A stretch of 64,000 nucleotides of DNA, taken from the NCBI RefSeq assembly GCF_000226565.1, contig NC_016041.1, positions 2,914,001 to 2,978,000 of the forward strand. Reading direction: 5' to 3'. Under the pieces are notes generated by a model that saw only the letters and a list, made by a program, of their open reading frames with translations, had not been told where the DNA came from and searched no databases. The stretch comes from Glaciecola nitratireducens FR1064 (lineage in GTDB: Bacteria; Pseudomonadota; Gammaproteobacteria; Enterobacterales; Alteromonadaceae). Positions 9,338 to 19,213 of the stretch are shown in pieces (position 1 is the stretch's first letter; each line of letters opens with the position of its first letter). The translations under genes and the position numbers were made by a program.

Positions 9338-9745
9338 ATGCTCGAGTTTATTCAATTATTAGTCGTAGCCATTATTTTGGGTGGTATGGTAGCTTTCCAA
9401 GTTTTGTTTGCGCCACTTATTTTTATTAAGTTACCTAACGACGTTGCTCGCCCCTTTATCAGAAAGTTTTTTCCGTTTTATTATTTGTATTTCGGCATTC
9501 TTAGCACAGCCTTAGCTGGTATCGCGTATCTTTTGCTCAGTCAGAACTTCGGCGCGTGGTTACTGGTGGTTACTACTGCTTCGGCACTTGGTTTTTTTGT
9601 GTCACGGCAAGTGTTTATGCCGTTAGCAAACAAAGCGACGGACGAGGGCAGGCAAGCAGATTTTAATCGGTATCATAGAATAACTGTGTTGATTAATACC
9701 GTGCAGTTAATAGCGATGGTGATTGTTTTATGGCTCATCACGTAA
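9338..9745 (+). CDS. DUF4149/TMEM205-like integral membrane protein
   Basis: The 135-residue protein has four predicted membrane helices (about 3-23, 48-68, 72-92 and 113-133). The loops hold the family-typical features: APLIFIKLP after helix 1, FFPFYYLYF before helix 2, and a conserved polar stretch NRYHRITVLIN before the last helix. This matches small DUF4149-type proteins of proteobacteria, whose function is not established. GAGGAA lies 8 nt before the ATG. The next gene starts 25 bp downstream on the same strand, so co-transcription with the two small genes after it is likely. Confidence 0.8.
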   Translation: MLEFIQLLVVAIILGGMVAFQVLFAPLIFIKLPNDVARPFIRKFFPFYYLYFGILSTALAGIAYLLLSQNFGAWLLVVTTASALGFFVSRQVFMPLANKATDEGRQADFNRYHRITVLINTVQLIAMVIVLWLIT

Positions 9746-9770
9746 AGCTTGTTATTTACGTTTAGCCGTA

Positions 9771-10160
9771 ATGCTACCTAAAAATACAGCAAACCAAAAA
9801 AAATCGAGTGACGCAAAAGGCATGAGCAGCACAGCAGAATCAATACAAGAGTACTTAACACTTACGCGCGATGTAATGCCCTCACTGGCTAAGCAGGTAA
9901 AAGTAGAGCAAGGCAAAGGAAGTGTAAAAAAATGGCCCGTTCAACATGACCATTGCTTCCAACGGATCGTGCTCGATACTATTTGTGAAGGTGCGTGGTA
10001 CGAATTTATAAAGGCACCCGCTTACCAACATTTAAACGCCACTCAAGCGAAAGCAGCTGTTTCGTTATGCAGGCGCATTATTAATGGCCAAGTGGATTTA
10101 ACTCAGTTGAATGAGTCCTCGCTTAAATGGCGTCAAAAACAACACACTTTTTCATTTTAA
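9771..10160 (+). CDS. Conserved gammaproteobacterial protein of unknown function
   Basis: The 129-residue soluble protein has the conserved core HDHCFQRIVLD followed by GAWYEFIKAPAYQHL and AVSLCRRIINGQVDL. Homologues with this core occur in many gammaproteobacteria and are sometimes labelled acetyltransferases, but no GNAT motif is visible, so I do not assign that activity. The start at 9771 is taken because the frame upstream overlaps the preceding gene. The ATG at 9822, with AAAAGGC before it, is an alternative start that gives a 112-residue protein beginning just ahead of the conserved part. Confidence 0.7.
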   Translation: MLPKNTANQKKSSDAKGMSSTAESIQEYLTLTRDVMPSLAKQVKVEQGKGSVKKWPVQHDHCFQRIVLDTICEGAWYEFIKAPAYQHLNATQAKAAVSLCRRIINGQVDLTQLNESSLKWRQKQHTFSF

Positions 10161-10175
10161 ATACGAAGCAGAATA

Positions 10176-10367
10176 ATGAGTAAACGAACTTCTCCAAAAG
10201 ATGCTGCAAACGTTAATTTTGCTAACGACATTGACGATATTGTGGTAGACAAGCGTAACCAATGGCGTGCAAACGCAGCAAAAGCAAGGCGAAGACAGCG
10301 TCGTTATAAAAGACTAATCACACAGGAGATTTTGCTCGACGCTCAAAATAAATACGGCAGTGAATAG
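10176..10367 (+). CDS. Small basic hypothetical protein (63 aa)
   Basis: It begins 15 bp after the preceding gene. The C-terminal half is strongly basic (KARRRQRRYKRL) and the N-terminal half acidic (NDIDDIVVDKRN), which suggests nucleic acid or ribosome contact, but no family is recognised. Tight spacing in a three-gene run supports it as real. It ends 28 bp before the convergent LysR gene. Confidence 0.55.
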   Translation: MSKRTSPKDAANVNFANDIDDIVVDKRNQWRANAAKARRRQRRYKRLITQEILLDAQNKYGSE

Positions 10368-10395
10368 TTACGGACAATTTACCACCATGTCGATT

Positions 10396-11391
10396 TTAAG
10401 GGGCTTGCGAAATAACAACAGTATTAAGTTTTGCACACAACTCCTTACTGCTGCCACAGAGTTTAGGCATCGATTCATTGATATTGCGCACTTCAGCTTC
10501 TTTAATAATTCGACGAACCTGATCTCTCAACCAAATCAGTCCCTCATCCTTGTCTTGCCGTGAGTGCCACAGCATGCTTGCACCTGGCGGTGACAGATCG
10601 ATTGGCGGCAAGGTTCCGGTTATTTCGCCGCTAATAATACCGCTGGCAACCGCACCTAGCGGTACAACACAGATTAAATCACTGTTAGCTAACAACGGTG
10701 TCACCATACTAAACTGATTTACCGACATCGCCACTTTACGAGACAGTCCTTGCTGAGCTAAAACTTCATCTGTAATACCTGTTACATTGCCTGACAGCGA
10801 CACAAGTAAATGCTGTGCTTTTGCAAACTCCTCCAGTTTTAATTTGCTTTTTGCTAGTGGATGACCTGGGCGCATGGCACAAATGTAGTGCGGATTAAAA
10901 AGCAGCTCATTACGAATATTAACCTGCTGAAGATTTGTACCGCCTCCAATGACTAGATCGACACTGGCGTCATCTAACACCTCGGTTGCGTTAACAATGG
11001 TATAGGGGATCATGTGCAGGCTTATATTGGGGGCGTGTTCCTCAATATATTTTCGCAGTTCCAATATCATCATAGTAACGACGATATCAGACGCAGCAAT
11101 TCTAAACGTTCTTGTTGATATTAACGGGTCAAATAGGCTCGGTTTGATCACAGAAGACAAGTCGTCTATCGGTTTTTTAATTTGCTCCCACATGTTGCTG
11201 GCTTTTATGGTGGGTTTAATATTTCGGCCACTTTTTACAAATAAGTCGTCCTTCCAAGCTGAGCGCATGCGACTAACCGCATTCGACACCGCTGGCTGCG
11301 TCATTGCCAACCTTTCAGCGGCGCGGCTAATGCTACCTTCGGTCATAATGGCATCAAAAATAATGAGCAAATTCAGTTCGTGTGGACGCAT
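10396..11391 (-). CDS. LysR-family transcriptional regulator
   Basis: The 331-residue protein has an N-terminal winged helix-turn-helix (residues about 5-64, with GSISRAAERLAMTQPAVSNA as the recognition region). A type 2 periplasmic-binding-protein co-inducer domain follows. The N-terminus PHELNLLIIFDAIM and the LFVKSGRNIKPT wing place it with the LeuO/NodD-like branch. The target is unknown. It is transcribed divergently from a secreted protein gene starting at 11537, with 145 bp between them; LysR proteins often control the divergent neighbour and themselves. Confidence 0.9.
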   Translation of the reverse strand: MRPHELNLLIIFDAIMTEGSISRAAERLAMTQPAVSNAVSRMRSAWKDDLFVKSGRNIKPTIKASNMWEQIKKPIDDLSSVIKPSLFDPLISTRTFRIAASDIVVTMMILELRKYIEEHAPNISLHMIPYTIVNATEVLDDASVDLVIGGGTNLQQVNIRNELLFNPHYICAMRPGHPLAKSKLKLEEFAKAQHLLVSLSGNVTGITDEVLAQQGLSRKVAMSVNQFSMVTPLLANSDLICVVPLGAVASGIISGEITGTLPPIDLSPPGASMLWHSRQDKDEGLIWLRDQVRRIIKEAEVRNINESMPKLCGSSKELCAKLNTVVISQAP

Positions 11392-11456
11392 AACAAATCT
11401 CTAAGAAGCGGGGTCAATTTACTTACACGATAATACATCACGTTTGAAAATGCATC

Positions 11457-11486
11457 TCATATGTTTATATAATTATTGTTATATGA
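11457..11486. promoter_or_regulatory. Inverted repeat between LysR gene and divergent secreted-protein gene
   Basis: TCATAT (11457-11462) and ATATGA (11481-11486) are separated by 18 AT-rich bases in the shared promoter region. This is a possible LysR operator; the short arms and AT-richness make a chance match possible. Confidence 0.25.
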
Positions 11487-11536
11487 ATTTGTTGCGTAAA
11501 CTTACCTCATTAAAGAAAAACGCAAGGAATTAAATC

Positions 11537-11947
11537 ATGAGATTACATGTATTCAGCGGCGCAGTTAAAGAAATCGTATTCACGGGTGTTGCCGCCTTAT
11601 TTTTATTTTCTCTGCTTGCTGTGCAAGACGCAGACGCTGCTAGTGTGCAAATTCGTCCGACAGAAACAAAAACAATTGAGCTAATTGAAACGCCGGAAAA
11701 AATAGCACTGGATAATAGTGAAGCTTTTGTAAAAGCCCTCGAACATGACGCTATCAAAAGCGAAGTTTTGTTGACTATTATTAATGCTCAATTTGAGGCA
11801 GGAGAAATAAGTGCGAAAGCGTTATTCTCAGCAACTGTGAAGTTTCATGAAGTTCAAGAGGCTTTGCAAAGAGCGCAACACGAGCTTTCCATTGCCAAAA
11901 ACCGTATTAAAGATCCCTTAGAAATAAGGTTAGCACGCACACAGTAG
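11537..11947 (+). CDS. Secreted hypothetical protein, helical
   Basis: The 136-residue protein has a signal peptide (hydrophobic stretch at 14-30, likely cleavage after ADA near residue 35). The mature domain of about 100 residues looks wholly alpha-helical, with heptad-like patterns in AFVKALEHDAIKSEVLLTI and FHEVQEALQRAQHELSIAKN. No family is recognised. AAGGAAT lies 7 nt before the ATG. It is transcribed alone from the promoter region shared with the LysR gene and ends at a clear terminator, so it may be the regulated target. It is predicted to be periplasmic. Confidence 0.65.
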   Translation: MRLHVFSGAVKEIVFTGVAALFLFSLLAVQDADAASVQIRPTETKTIELIETPEKIALDNSEAFVKALEHDAIKSEVLLTIINAQFEAGEISAKALFSATVKFHEVQEALQRAQHELSIAKNRIKDPLEIRLARTQ

Positions 11948-12007
11948 CCTGTATTATCGCACTCTCCCGAGAGCAAATATTGAAAACTTCCTGTGTTTTC
12001 AAACTTT

Positions 12008-12036
12008 ATCCCCTCTTTTGTCGAGGGGATTTTTTT
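12008..12036 (+). terminator. Rho-independent terminator of the secreted-protein gene
   Basis: A stem of ATCCCCTC with GAGGGGAT around a short loop (12008-12030) is followed by TTTTTT. Confidence 0.9.
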
Positions 12037-12241
12037 ATTCATTGTATAGTTCAGTTTGCAAAGCAATATAAATGACAGGACGGCAACATCAATAGAAATT
12101 TGTAAATCGTTAAATGAGCGCATATTTTCAATTTAAATTTAAAAGTACTTTAGTTCTCCATGTCTTTTTCTATTTTCCAACTGCGCTATAGTAGCTAAAA
12201 TACAAAAGGCATTTACATGTGAATATTCATAAGGAACCGCT

Positions 12242-13252
12242 ATGAAAGCATTTGGCTATACCCACAACTCTCCAACACTTACTCCACAGTCTATTCTAGC
12301 CATTGAGCTTGAAACCGCAGCGGCCACCGGGCACGACTTACTTATTGAAGTAAATGCTATCTCGGTAAATCCCGTAGATACAAAGATTCGCGCAAATGTA
12401 GCGCCTGAGCAGGGATACAAAGTACTGGGCTGGGATGGCGTTGGTATAGTTAAAGCAGTAGGTAACAACGTATCGCTTTTTAACATAGGCGATAGAGTGT
12501 TTTACGCCGGCGATTTATCACGCCAAGGCAGTAACGCTGAGTTTCAACTCGTAGATGAACGCATTGTTGGTCGCGCGCCGAGCTCACTAACTGATGCGCA
12601 AGCAGCGGCACTTCCATTAACAAGTATTACCGCCTACGAAATGTTGTTTGACCGCCTAGAGGTGGCTAAAAATAAGCAAAAAAGTAATAAATCTATTTTA
12701 GTGATTGGCGCCGCCGGTGGTGTCGGCTCTATTTTAGTGCAACTAGCTAAACAACTTACAGATCTCACCGTTGTGGGCACTGCATCACGAGAAGAAAGTG
12801 TTAAATGGTTAAAAGAGTTAGGTGCAGATCATGTACTCGATCACTCAAAAAGCCTAAACGAGCAACGAGTAGAGCTTGGTTTAAAAGAGTTTGACTACGT
12901 TATTGGTTTAACTCACACCGACCAATATCAAGACGAAATAGTTGCCTGTATTAAGCCCCAAGGTAAGTTCGCATTAATAGATGATCCAAACTCGTTCGAT
13001 ATTTTAAAATTTAAACGTAAATGTATATCAGTGCACTGGGAGTTTATGTTTACTCGCTCGCTATTCACCACTACAGACATAACAGCGCAGCACAACTTAC
13101 TTAATGAAATTAGCGAGCTAATTGATGCGGGTACACTTAAAACTACACTAGGCCAAAACTTAGGCACTATTAACTCAGAAAACTTGTACAAAGCACACCA
13201 AATTTTAGAGTCGCATACATCACGCGGTAAACTTGTTTTAGAAGGCTTTTAA
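12242..13252 (+). CDS. Zinc-type alcohol dehydrogenase-like / quinone oxidoreductase (MDR superfamily)
   Basis: The 336-residue NAD(P)H-dependent oxidoreductase has an N-terminal GroES-like domain with VNAISVNPVDTKIR and LGWDGVGIVKAVGNNVSLF. The Rossmann domain has the nucleotide motif IGAAGGVGSILVQLAK near residues 155-170, then GADHVLDHSK. The cysteine and histidine ligands of a catalytic zinc are not evident, so despite the family name it probably reduces enones or quinones without zinc. The subgroup looks like the adh_fam_1 type. The gene stands alone, downstream of a terminator. The physiological substrate is unknown. Confidence 0.85.
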   Translation: MKAFGYTHNSPTLTPQSILAIELETAAATGHDLLIEVNAISVNPVDTKIRANVAPEQGYKVLGWDGVGIVKAVGNNVSLFNIGDRVFYAGDLSRQGSNAEFQLVDERIVGRAPSSLTDAQAAALPLTSITAYEMLFDRLEVAKNKQKSNKSILVIGAAGGVGSILVQLAKQLTDLTVVGTASREESVKWLKELGADHVLDHSKSLNEQRVELGLKEFDYVIGLTHTDQYQDEIVACIKPQGKFALIDDPNSFDILKFKRKCISVHWEFMFTRSLFTTTDITAQHNLLNEISELIDAGTLKTTLGQNLGTINSENLYKAHQILESHTSRGKLVLEGF

Positions 13253-13268
13253 AAACGAATCATAGTAA

Positions 13269-13457
13269 AAAATTACTATTGGCAGCGGCTTGCAGCACGG
13301 CACTTTTAATACACAAGGCCTTTTATATACTGCCGATACAGCGCAAGGCAGACAAGCCGCTATCATTACTGTAAACCTTAAAACGGGAGAAGCCAAAATC
13401 AAAAAAGGCGAACCTGAGAAGGTTCGCCTTTATCATGTTAAAACACTAAATATTTGA
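13269..13457 (+). pseudogene. Possible gene fragment without a start codon
   Basis: A 62-codon open frame with no ATG follows the MDR gene. Its translation includes GSGLQHGTFNTQGLLYTAD and GRQAAIITVNLKTGEA, which reads like a piece of a beta-rich protein. A different frame just upstream (TNHSKKLLLAAACSTALL) resembles a signal peptide. This could be a degraded gene cut from both sides. The last part overlaps the gcvP terminator, so chance openness is a real alternative. Confidence 0.25.
13401..13432 (-). terminator. Terminator of the gcvTHP operon
   Basis: A perfect 12-bp stem (13405-13416 with 13421-13432, core GGCGAACCT) with loop GAGA is followed on the minus strand by a run of T. It lies 60 bp after the gcvP stop codon. 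Confidence 0.9.
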
Positions 13458-13491
13458 GGCCGATAGTCACAACCTTAATTACAAGTGCCAA

Positions 13492-16416
13492 TTACTCAGC
13501 AAAATCACGATAAGAATCCAAATCCGGGCAAGAACAAATCAAGTTCCTGTCGCCATAAACGTCATCGATACGGTTAACCGTTGGCCAAAACTTATCTTTC
13601 GCCACAGCATCAACAGGATAAGCAGCTAACTGACGATCGTAGCTTCTGTTCCAATTGTTATCGCACATATCTGCCAATGTATGCGGTGCGTTGTGCAAAG
13701 GGTTATCCGTTGCATCCCACTCGCCCGACTCTACTTTGGCAATTTCGTGACGAATCGACACCATCGCTTCAATAAATCGGTCTAGCTCTACTTTGGCTTC
13801 TGATTCCGTCGGCTCAATCATGAGCGTGCCCGCTACTGGGAAGCTCATTGTTGGTGCGTGGAAACCATAGTCGTTTAAGCGCTTTGCCACGTCCATTTCA
13901 GTTACACCAGAGGCTTCTTTCAACGGACGTAAGTCAATAATACATTCGTGAGCAACACGACCGTTGTTGCCTTTATAAAGAATTGGGTAGTGACCTTCCA
14001 ATTTCTGTGCAATGTAATTGGCGTTCAAAATGGCAACTTCGGTGGCCTTTTTCAAACCTTCACTGCCCATCATTTTGATGTACATGTAGCTGATAGGAAG
14101 AATCGAGGCACTGCCCCATGGTGCTGCTGAAATAGCGCCATTTGAGCCTAAATCTTCACCTGTACCACCTGCTTCTAAACCTATCACACTGTGGCTTGGT
14201 AAGAATGGTGCTAAATGCGCTTTAACGCCAATGGGACCCATACCTGGGCCGCCACCACCGTGTGGAATACAGAAGGTTTTGTGCAAGTTTAAGTGCGACA
14301 CGTCAGAGCCAATCAAGCCCGGTGACGTTACGCCTACTTGAGCGTTCATGTTTGCGCCGTCCATATAAACCTGACCGCCAAATTCATGCACTATGTCACA
14401 GATCTCTTTGACTGTTTCTTCATATACACCATGTGTAGATGGGTATGTGATCATCGCGCAACTCAGATTATCTTTAACCTCTTCCGCTTTCGCACGAAGG
14501 TCAGCTAAGTCAACGTTACCCTTTGCATCACAGTTAACCACAACTACTTTTAAGCTCAACATTTGTGCTGAAGCAGGGTTTGTTCCATGTGCAGACTGTG
14601 GAATTAAGCACACATTTCTGTGACTGTCGCCGCGGCTAGCATGATAGCGAGTAATCGCAAGCAAGCCTGCATATTCACCCTGTGCGCCGGAGTTTGGCTG
14701 CATAGACAGTGAATCATAGCCTGTGATGTTAATTAACCAGTCGCTGAGTTCGTCAATCATATGCTTGTAACCAAGTGCTTGATTGAGTGGCGCGAATGGG
14801 TGCAATTGACCGAATTCTGGCCACGTTACTGGAATCATTTCAGCCACCGCATTCAGTTTCATGGTACAAGAACCCAATGAAATCATGCTGTGGTTCAACG
14901 CTAAGTCTTTGTTTTCAAGCGACTTGATATAACGCAGCATTTCTGTTTCTGAATGATAACTATTAAATACTTTATGCGTCATGAATGCGCTAGTACGCAC
15001 TAGTTCTTGTGGAATGGAGCAAGAGCCATTTGCAATGATATCGGAGTCAAGCGCTTCAACACTGAGTCCGTGATCTTCACCAATGAGCACGTCGAACAAA
15101 TCAAGAATATCCTGACGATTGGTCGTTTCATCTAAACTGATACCGACGGTGCCTTCAAGATCGGCGCGCAGGTTCATGCCTTTCTCTAACGCTTTTTCTA
15201 GGGTTTCAGATTTGTTCGCTACCTTCACGGTAAGTGTATCAAACCAAGTATCATGCGCTAACTCAACGCCTTTGCTGACCAAACCCGCTCCCAAGATATC
15301 GGCGAACCGATGAATACGATTGGCAATAGTGCTTAGGCCTACAGGGCCGTGATACACAGCGAAGAAAGACGCCATGTTTGCAAGTAATACCTGCGCGGTA
15401 CAAATGTTTGAGTTGGCCTTTTCACGACGAATATGCTGTTCACGTGTTTGCAGCGCCATGCGCAATGCTGGACGCCCGCGAGTGTCTTTTGATACACCGA
15501 TAATTCGACCAGGCAAAGAGCGCTTATAATCGTCTCTTGTTGCGAAAAATGCAGCATGTGGACCGCCGTATCCCATTGGTACGCCAAAACGCTGCGCACT
15601 GCCTAGCACCACGTCGGCACCAAGCTCACCCGGAGGTGTCAGCATCGTCAACGCCATTAAGTCAGACGCAACAGCTACAATGCCTTTGTTCGCCTGTACG
15701 TCGGCAATAATTTGTGTGATATTTTTAATTTCACCCGTTGAACTTGGGTACTGCAACAATGCACCAAACACATCGTGACTTGAAGCTTCAGATGCTTCGC
15801 CAACGATAACTTCAAAGCCAAACATGTCGGCGCGTGTCTGAACAACGTCGAGTGTTTGTGGATGAACGCCTTTAGACACGAAAAAGCTATTCGATTTTTT
15901 GTTTTTAGATACGCGTTTAGCTAAGCCCATCGCTTCAGCGGCAGCAGTCGCTTCATCCAACAATGAAGCCGACGCTAAAGGCAAGCCTGTTAGGTCAATC
16001 GTCACCTGTTGAAAGTTAAGAATAGCTTGCAAACGACCTTGCGCAATTTCTGGTTGGTATGGCGTGTAAGCCGTATACCAACCTGGATTTTCTAACACGT
16101 TGCGCAATATAACATTCGGCGTATGTGTATTACTGTAACCCATGCCAATGAAAGAACGATTGATCACGTTTTTACCTGCAACCGCTTTTAATTCGGCAAG
16201 CGCATTCACTTCTGTTTGCGCTTCACCCACATTAAGTGGCTCTGGCAAACGAATACCGGCTGGTACAGTTTGCTTCATCAAATCGTCTAATGAATCAGCG
16301 CCGATAAACGACAGCATTTCTTCCATTTCACCCTTGCCTGGACCGATATGGCGGCGGATAAAATCGTTCGGTTGTTCTAAATCTAACAACGAAGCGGGTG
16401 TATTTGAATCATTCAT
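13492..16416 (-). CDS. gcvP: Glycine dehydrogenase (decarboxylating), P-protein
   Basis: P-protein of the glycine cleavage system. It decarboxylates glycine with pyridoxal phosphate and passes the aminomethyl group to the lipoyl arm of GcvH. The 974-residue single-chain form is usual for gammaproteobacteria. The PLP lysine is in [18 protein letters not shown], Lys713 with this start. Other family blocks are FIRRHIGP at the N-terminus, [15 protein letters not shown] and [10 protein letters not shown]. The ATG at 16416 is preferred over 16437 because homologues begin shortly before the FIRRHIGP block. It is the last gene of gcvT-gcvH-gcvP. Cytosolic; the matching L-protein is the lipoamide dehydrogenase encoded at 40114-41532. 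Confidence 0.97.
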   Translation of the reverse strand: MNDSNTPASLLDLEQPNDFIRRHIGPGKGEMEEMLSFIGADSLDDLMKQTVPAGIRLPEPLNVGEAQTEVNALAELKAVAGKNVINRSFIGMGYSNTHTPNVILRNVLENPGWYTAYTPYQPEIAQGRLQAILNFQQVTIDLTGLPLASASLLDEATAAAEAMGLAKRVSKNKKSNSFFVSKGVHPQTLDVVQTRADMFGFEVIVGEASEASSHDVFGALLQYPSSTGEIKNITQIIADVQANKGIVAVASDLMALTMLTPPGELGADVVLGSAQRFGVPMGYGGPHAAFFATRDDYKRSLPGRIIGVSKDTRGRPALRMALQTREQHIRREKANSNICTAQVLLANMASFFAVYHGPVGLSTIANRIHRFADILGAGLVSKGVELAHDTWFDTLTVKVANKSETLEKALEKGMNLRADLEGTVGISLDETTNRQDILDLFDVLIGEDHGLSVEALDSDIIANGSCSIPQELVRTSAFMTHKVFNSYHSETEMLRYIKSLENKDLALNHSMISLGSCTMKLNAVAEMIPVTWPEFGQLHPFAPLNQALGYKHMIDELSDWLINITGYDSLSMQPNSGAQGEYAGLLAITRYHASRGDSHRNVCLIPQSAHGTNPASAQMLSLKVVVVNCDAKGNVDLADLRAKAEEVKDNLSCAMITYPSTHGVYEETVKEICDIVHEFGGQVYMDGANMNAQVGVTSPGLIGSDVSHLNLHKTFCIPHGGGGPGMGPIGVKAHLAPFLPSHSVIGLEAGGTGEDLGSNGAISAAPWGSASILPISYMYIKMMGSEGLKKATEVAILNANYIAQKLEGHYPILYKGNNGRVAHECIIDLRPLKEASGVTEMDVAKRLNDYGFHAPTMSFPVAGTLMIEPTESEAKVELDRFIEAMVSIRHEIAKVESGEWDATDNPLHNAPHTLADMCDNNWNRSYDRQLAAYPVDAVAKDKFWPTVNRIDDVYGDRNLICSCPDLDSYRDFAE

Positions 16417-16559
16417 AAACTGGCGACCTAAAAACAAAATTTAAAAATAAGGATGCCGAACTTCACACTTTACGCGGAAGCTCGGATTGAGCGATAGAAG
16501 CTAATGCAATATTAAATGAAGCTATAAAAAGCTGACATTCAATCTAGCATGGTGCAGAG

Positions 16560-16949
16560 TTAGTCGTCGTCGATTGACGCGCCGTAAGCTTCTGCGTCCA
16601 TCAAACCTTCAACTTCAGCAGGGTCTTCTGCTTGGATTTTAAACATCCAACCTTCACCAAATGCATCAGAGTTAACCAATTCTGGTGAGTTTTCTAATAG
16701 ACTGTTTACTTCAATGACTTCACCCGTAATCGGTGCGTAAATGTCAGAAGCTGCTTTTACTGATTCAGCAACCGCACAATCATCACCCGTTACGACAGCA
16801 TCGCCAACGTCTGGTAAATCAACAAACACCATATCGCCAAGCAAGTCTTGTGCATGCTCAGTAATCCCTACGGTAAATACGCCGTCACCTTCTGAACGAA
16901 CCCACTCATGAGTACTGGCATAACGTAATTCTGTTGGTATATTGCTCAT
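16560..16949 (-). CDS. gcvH: Glycine cleavage system H-protein
   Basis: The 129-residue lipoyl carrier shuttles the aminomethyl intermediate between GcvP, GcvT and lipoamide dehydrogenase. The lipoylated lysine is Lys65 in AESVKAASD. The N-terminal [10 protein letters not shown] and the acidic C-terminus are typical. It lies 143 bp upstream of gcvP and about 90 bp downstream of gcvT on the same strand, as in an operon. Confidence 0.97.
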   Translation of the reverse strand: MSNIPTELRYASTHEWVRSEGDGVFTVGITEHAQDLLGDMVFVDLPDVGDAVVTGDDCAVAESVKAASDIYAPITGEVIEVNSLLENSPELVNSDAFGEGWMFKIQAEDPAEVEGLMDAEAYGASIDDD

Positions 16950-17037
16950 ATTCTTTCCTAACTGTTGTTAAATAATTAATAATGTTTTTTTGTTACTGCA
17001 ATTCTGTTTGAGGCTACACGCTAGGCCTCGATGATGC

Positions 17038-18120
17038 CTATAGCACACTTTTTCCGTTACGAACAAAGCTAGGCTTCACAACACTTACCGTTACTAATTT
17101 TTTACGCATTTCAACATCAACGGTGCTGCCGATTTCAGTTCCTGCCGGCACTCGTGCCATAGCAACACTGTAACCTAATGTAGGTGAGAATGTACCTGAG
17201 GTTATAACGCCCTCGCCGGCTGATGTGATCACTTTTAGACCTGCGCGCAGTACACCTTTCTCGGTCATTACCAAGCCAACTAATTTTTCGTGGCCCGCAG
17301 CTTTCTGGGCTTCTAACGCTTTGCGCCCCATAAATTCTCGTTCACTCGGTTCCCAAGTGATTGTCCAGCCCATATTGGCAGCAAGTGGAGAAATTGTTTC
17401 ATCCATGTCTTGACCATATAAATTCATGCCGGCTTCTAAACGCAGTGTATCACGAGCTCCCAGTCCACATGGCACAACACCCGCTGCTAACAACTGGTCC
17501 CAAAACTCTTCAGCTCGCGCAACCGGAACCATAATTTCATAGCCCGCTTCACCGGTATAACCCGTTGTTGCAATGAATAAATCTTCTGCCTGCACACCAA
17601 AGAAAGGCTTCATACCCTCAACGGCTTCTTTTTGCGCTGCAGAAAACAGACTCTGCGCCTTTGCTTGCGCATTTGGACCTTGAACCGCAATCATGGCGAA
17701 TTCGTCACGCTCATTGATCGACACATCAAAGCCGTCAGCGATTTTGTTCAACCAATTCAAATCTTTCTCTTTGGTCGCAGAGTTAACCACTAAGCGATAA
17801 TTAGTAGACTCAAAGTGATAAACAATGAGGTCATCAACAACACCACCTTCGTCATTCAGCATACCGCTATATAGCGCCTTGCCTTTCAGCTGAAGTTTTT
17901 CAACATCATTAGCCAACAAATAACGTAAGTAATCCTTTGCCTGAGCACCAACAACATCAACAATGGTCATATGAGACACATCAAACATACCTGCGTCTTG
18001 GCGCACAGCGTTATGCTCTTCAATTTGTGAACCATAGTTGATTGGCATATCCCAACCAAAGAAATCAACCATCTTTGCGCCAGCTTTAATGTGCGCGCCA
18101 TGAAGTGCTGTGGTATTCAT
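17038..18120 (-). CDS. gcvT: Aminomethyltransferase, T-protein of glycine cleavage
   Basis: It releases ammonia from the H-protein-bound intermediate and transfers the methylene group to tetrahydrofolate. The 360-residue product starts [20 protein letters not shown]; family motifs include [20 protein letters not shown] and [10 protein letters not shown]. The in-frame start at 18183 would add 21 residues without homology to the family, so 18120 is chosen. It is the first gene of the gcvTHP operon, divergent from a LysR gene. I looked for a glycine riboswitch in the leader (tandem GGAGAG-type aptamers) and saw none. Confidence 0.96.
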   Translation of the reverse strand: MNTTALHGAHIKAGAKMVDFFGWDMPINYGSQIEEHNAVRQDAGMFDVSHMTIVDVVGAQAKDYLRYLLANDVEKLQLKGKALYSGMLNDEGGVVDDLIVYHFESTNYRLVVNSATKEKDLNWLNKIADGFDVSINERDEFAMIAVQGPNAQAKAQSLFSAAQKEAVEGMKPFFGVQAEDLFIATTGYTGEAGYEIMVPVARAEEFWDQLLAAGVVPCGLGARDTLRLEAGMNLYGQDMDETISPLAANMGWTITWEPSEREFMGRKALEAQKAAGHEKLVGLVMTEKGVLRAGLKVITSAGEGVITSGTFSPTLGYSVAMARVPAGTEIGSTVDVEMRKKLVTVSVVKPSFVRNGKSVL

Positions 18121-18198
18121 TTGCAGTATCTCGTAGTAATAATTTATAAACCCAGTATAGAAACGGCAACACATAAGATCCAATTAAAAGTCCTAATG

Positions 18199-18223
18199 AA
18201 TACATTTACTTTTTAAATGTATT
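18199..18223. promoter_or_regulatory. Inverted repeat between gcvT and divergent LysR gene
   Basis: A perfect 10-bp inverted repeat (AATACATTTA with TAAATGTATT) with a 5-nt spacer lies about 80 bp upstream of gcvT. It is not followed by a T-run, so it is more likely an operator than a terminator. The divergent LysR protein is the natural candidate to bind it. Confidence 0.4.
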
Positions 18224-18367
18224 AGCTAGAATGCATTAGAACTACTGATACAGAAAATCGCAAAGGCAAAGCACAGAGTCAGAAGCATCTGCCATCACCT
18301 TGGCTGCTGTTTCGGGAAACAACCACAGAACATATTGCGGAAACAGCAAAAAATATCAGAGAAACAC

Positions 18368-19213
18368 ATGAAACAACTATCGTTAGACAATTTGCGCACC
18401 TTCGTCAGCATCATAGAACTAGGTGGTTATAGCAAAGCGGGAGAATTACTTGGTCGTTCGCAACCCGCCATCAGCCTACAAATTAAAAAGCTAGAAAACC
18501 AGCTCGGCAAGAAGCTTTTTGACAAAGTGGGGCAACGCTATCAAGCCAATGCTGACGGGCAATGGTTGTTTGATCAAGCCAAACAAATGCTGGCAATTAA
18601 CGACGACATATTTCGACGCTTAGAAGACGGACAGCTTAGAGGACGGTTAAGGCTTGGCATCCCCGGCGAATTCGCGACGCGCTTGCTACCCAGCATCGTT
18701 GGTGAGTTTAATGTCCGCTACCCAGACGTGTCCCTCGATGTCACCTCCGCACTCAGTCGGCAATTGCTCAATGCCAACAACCGAAAGGACTTCGATCTTA
18801 TTCTTGCCCTCGTTAATCCGGAAGACACAATTGAAGGTGAACTGCTAATAGAGGATGAATTGGTGTGGGTTGGCGATGCAAAGCAGCCGCTCAATTCAAG
18901 CAAGCTTTCTTTAGTGCTCGCGCCAGATGGATGCGTATATAGATCTCGAGTGATTCAGCAGCTAAAGCAGCAAACCAACGCTTGGAAAATAAGCTACACC
19001 AATGCTGACCTTTACGGCTTGATTGCCGCCATCAAACAAGGCTTGGGAGTAACGGTGTTGGCAAAAAGTAGTGTGCCGCCAGAGCTCGATATTTTAAAAA
19101 ATAAACGCCTGCCGGCCTTAGGAAAAATAAAAATTTGTTTATTTAACCAAGATACTCAACATCCACAGGTTAGCAAAACGCTGTCAGACTATATCCGCTC
19201 GAGGATCACCTGA
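18368..19213 (+). CDS. LysR-family transcriptional regulator, divergent from gcvT
   Basis: The 281-residue regulator has its helix-turn-helix at about residues 19-38 (GGYSKAGELLGRSQPAISLQ), followed by the LysR effector domain. The ATG at 18368 (MKQLSLDNLRTF) has GAGAAAC before it and gives the normal N-terminus; the in-frame start at 18335 adds 11 odd residues. Its position opposite the glycine cleavage operon resembles a pathway-specific regulator, but similarity to GcvA is not clear enough to use that name. The 3' end overlaps the convergent membrane-protein gene by 25 bp. Confidence 0.9.
   Translation: MKQLSLDNLRTFVSIIELGGYSKAGELLGRSQPAISLQIKKLENQLGKKLFDKVGQRYQANADGQWLFDQAKQMLAINDDIFRRLEDGQLRGRLRLGIPGEFATRLLPSIVGEFNVRYPDVSLDVTSALSRQLLNANNRKDFDLILALVNPEDTIEGELLIEDELVWVGDAKQPLNSSKLSLVLAPDGCVYRSRVIQQLKQQTNAWKISYTNADLYGLIAAIKQGLGVTVLAKSSVPPELDILKNKRLPALGKIKICLFNQDTQHPQVSKTLSDYIRSRIT

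Noticed and set aside
18121-18367. Glycine riboswitch upstream of gcvT
   Set aside because: None of the expected GGAGAG-type aptamer blocks were found on the minus strand of the leader.
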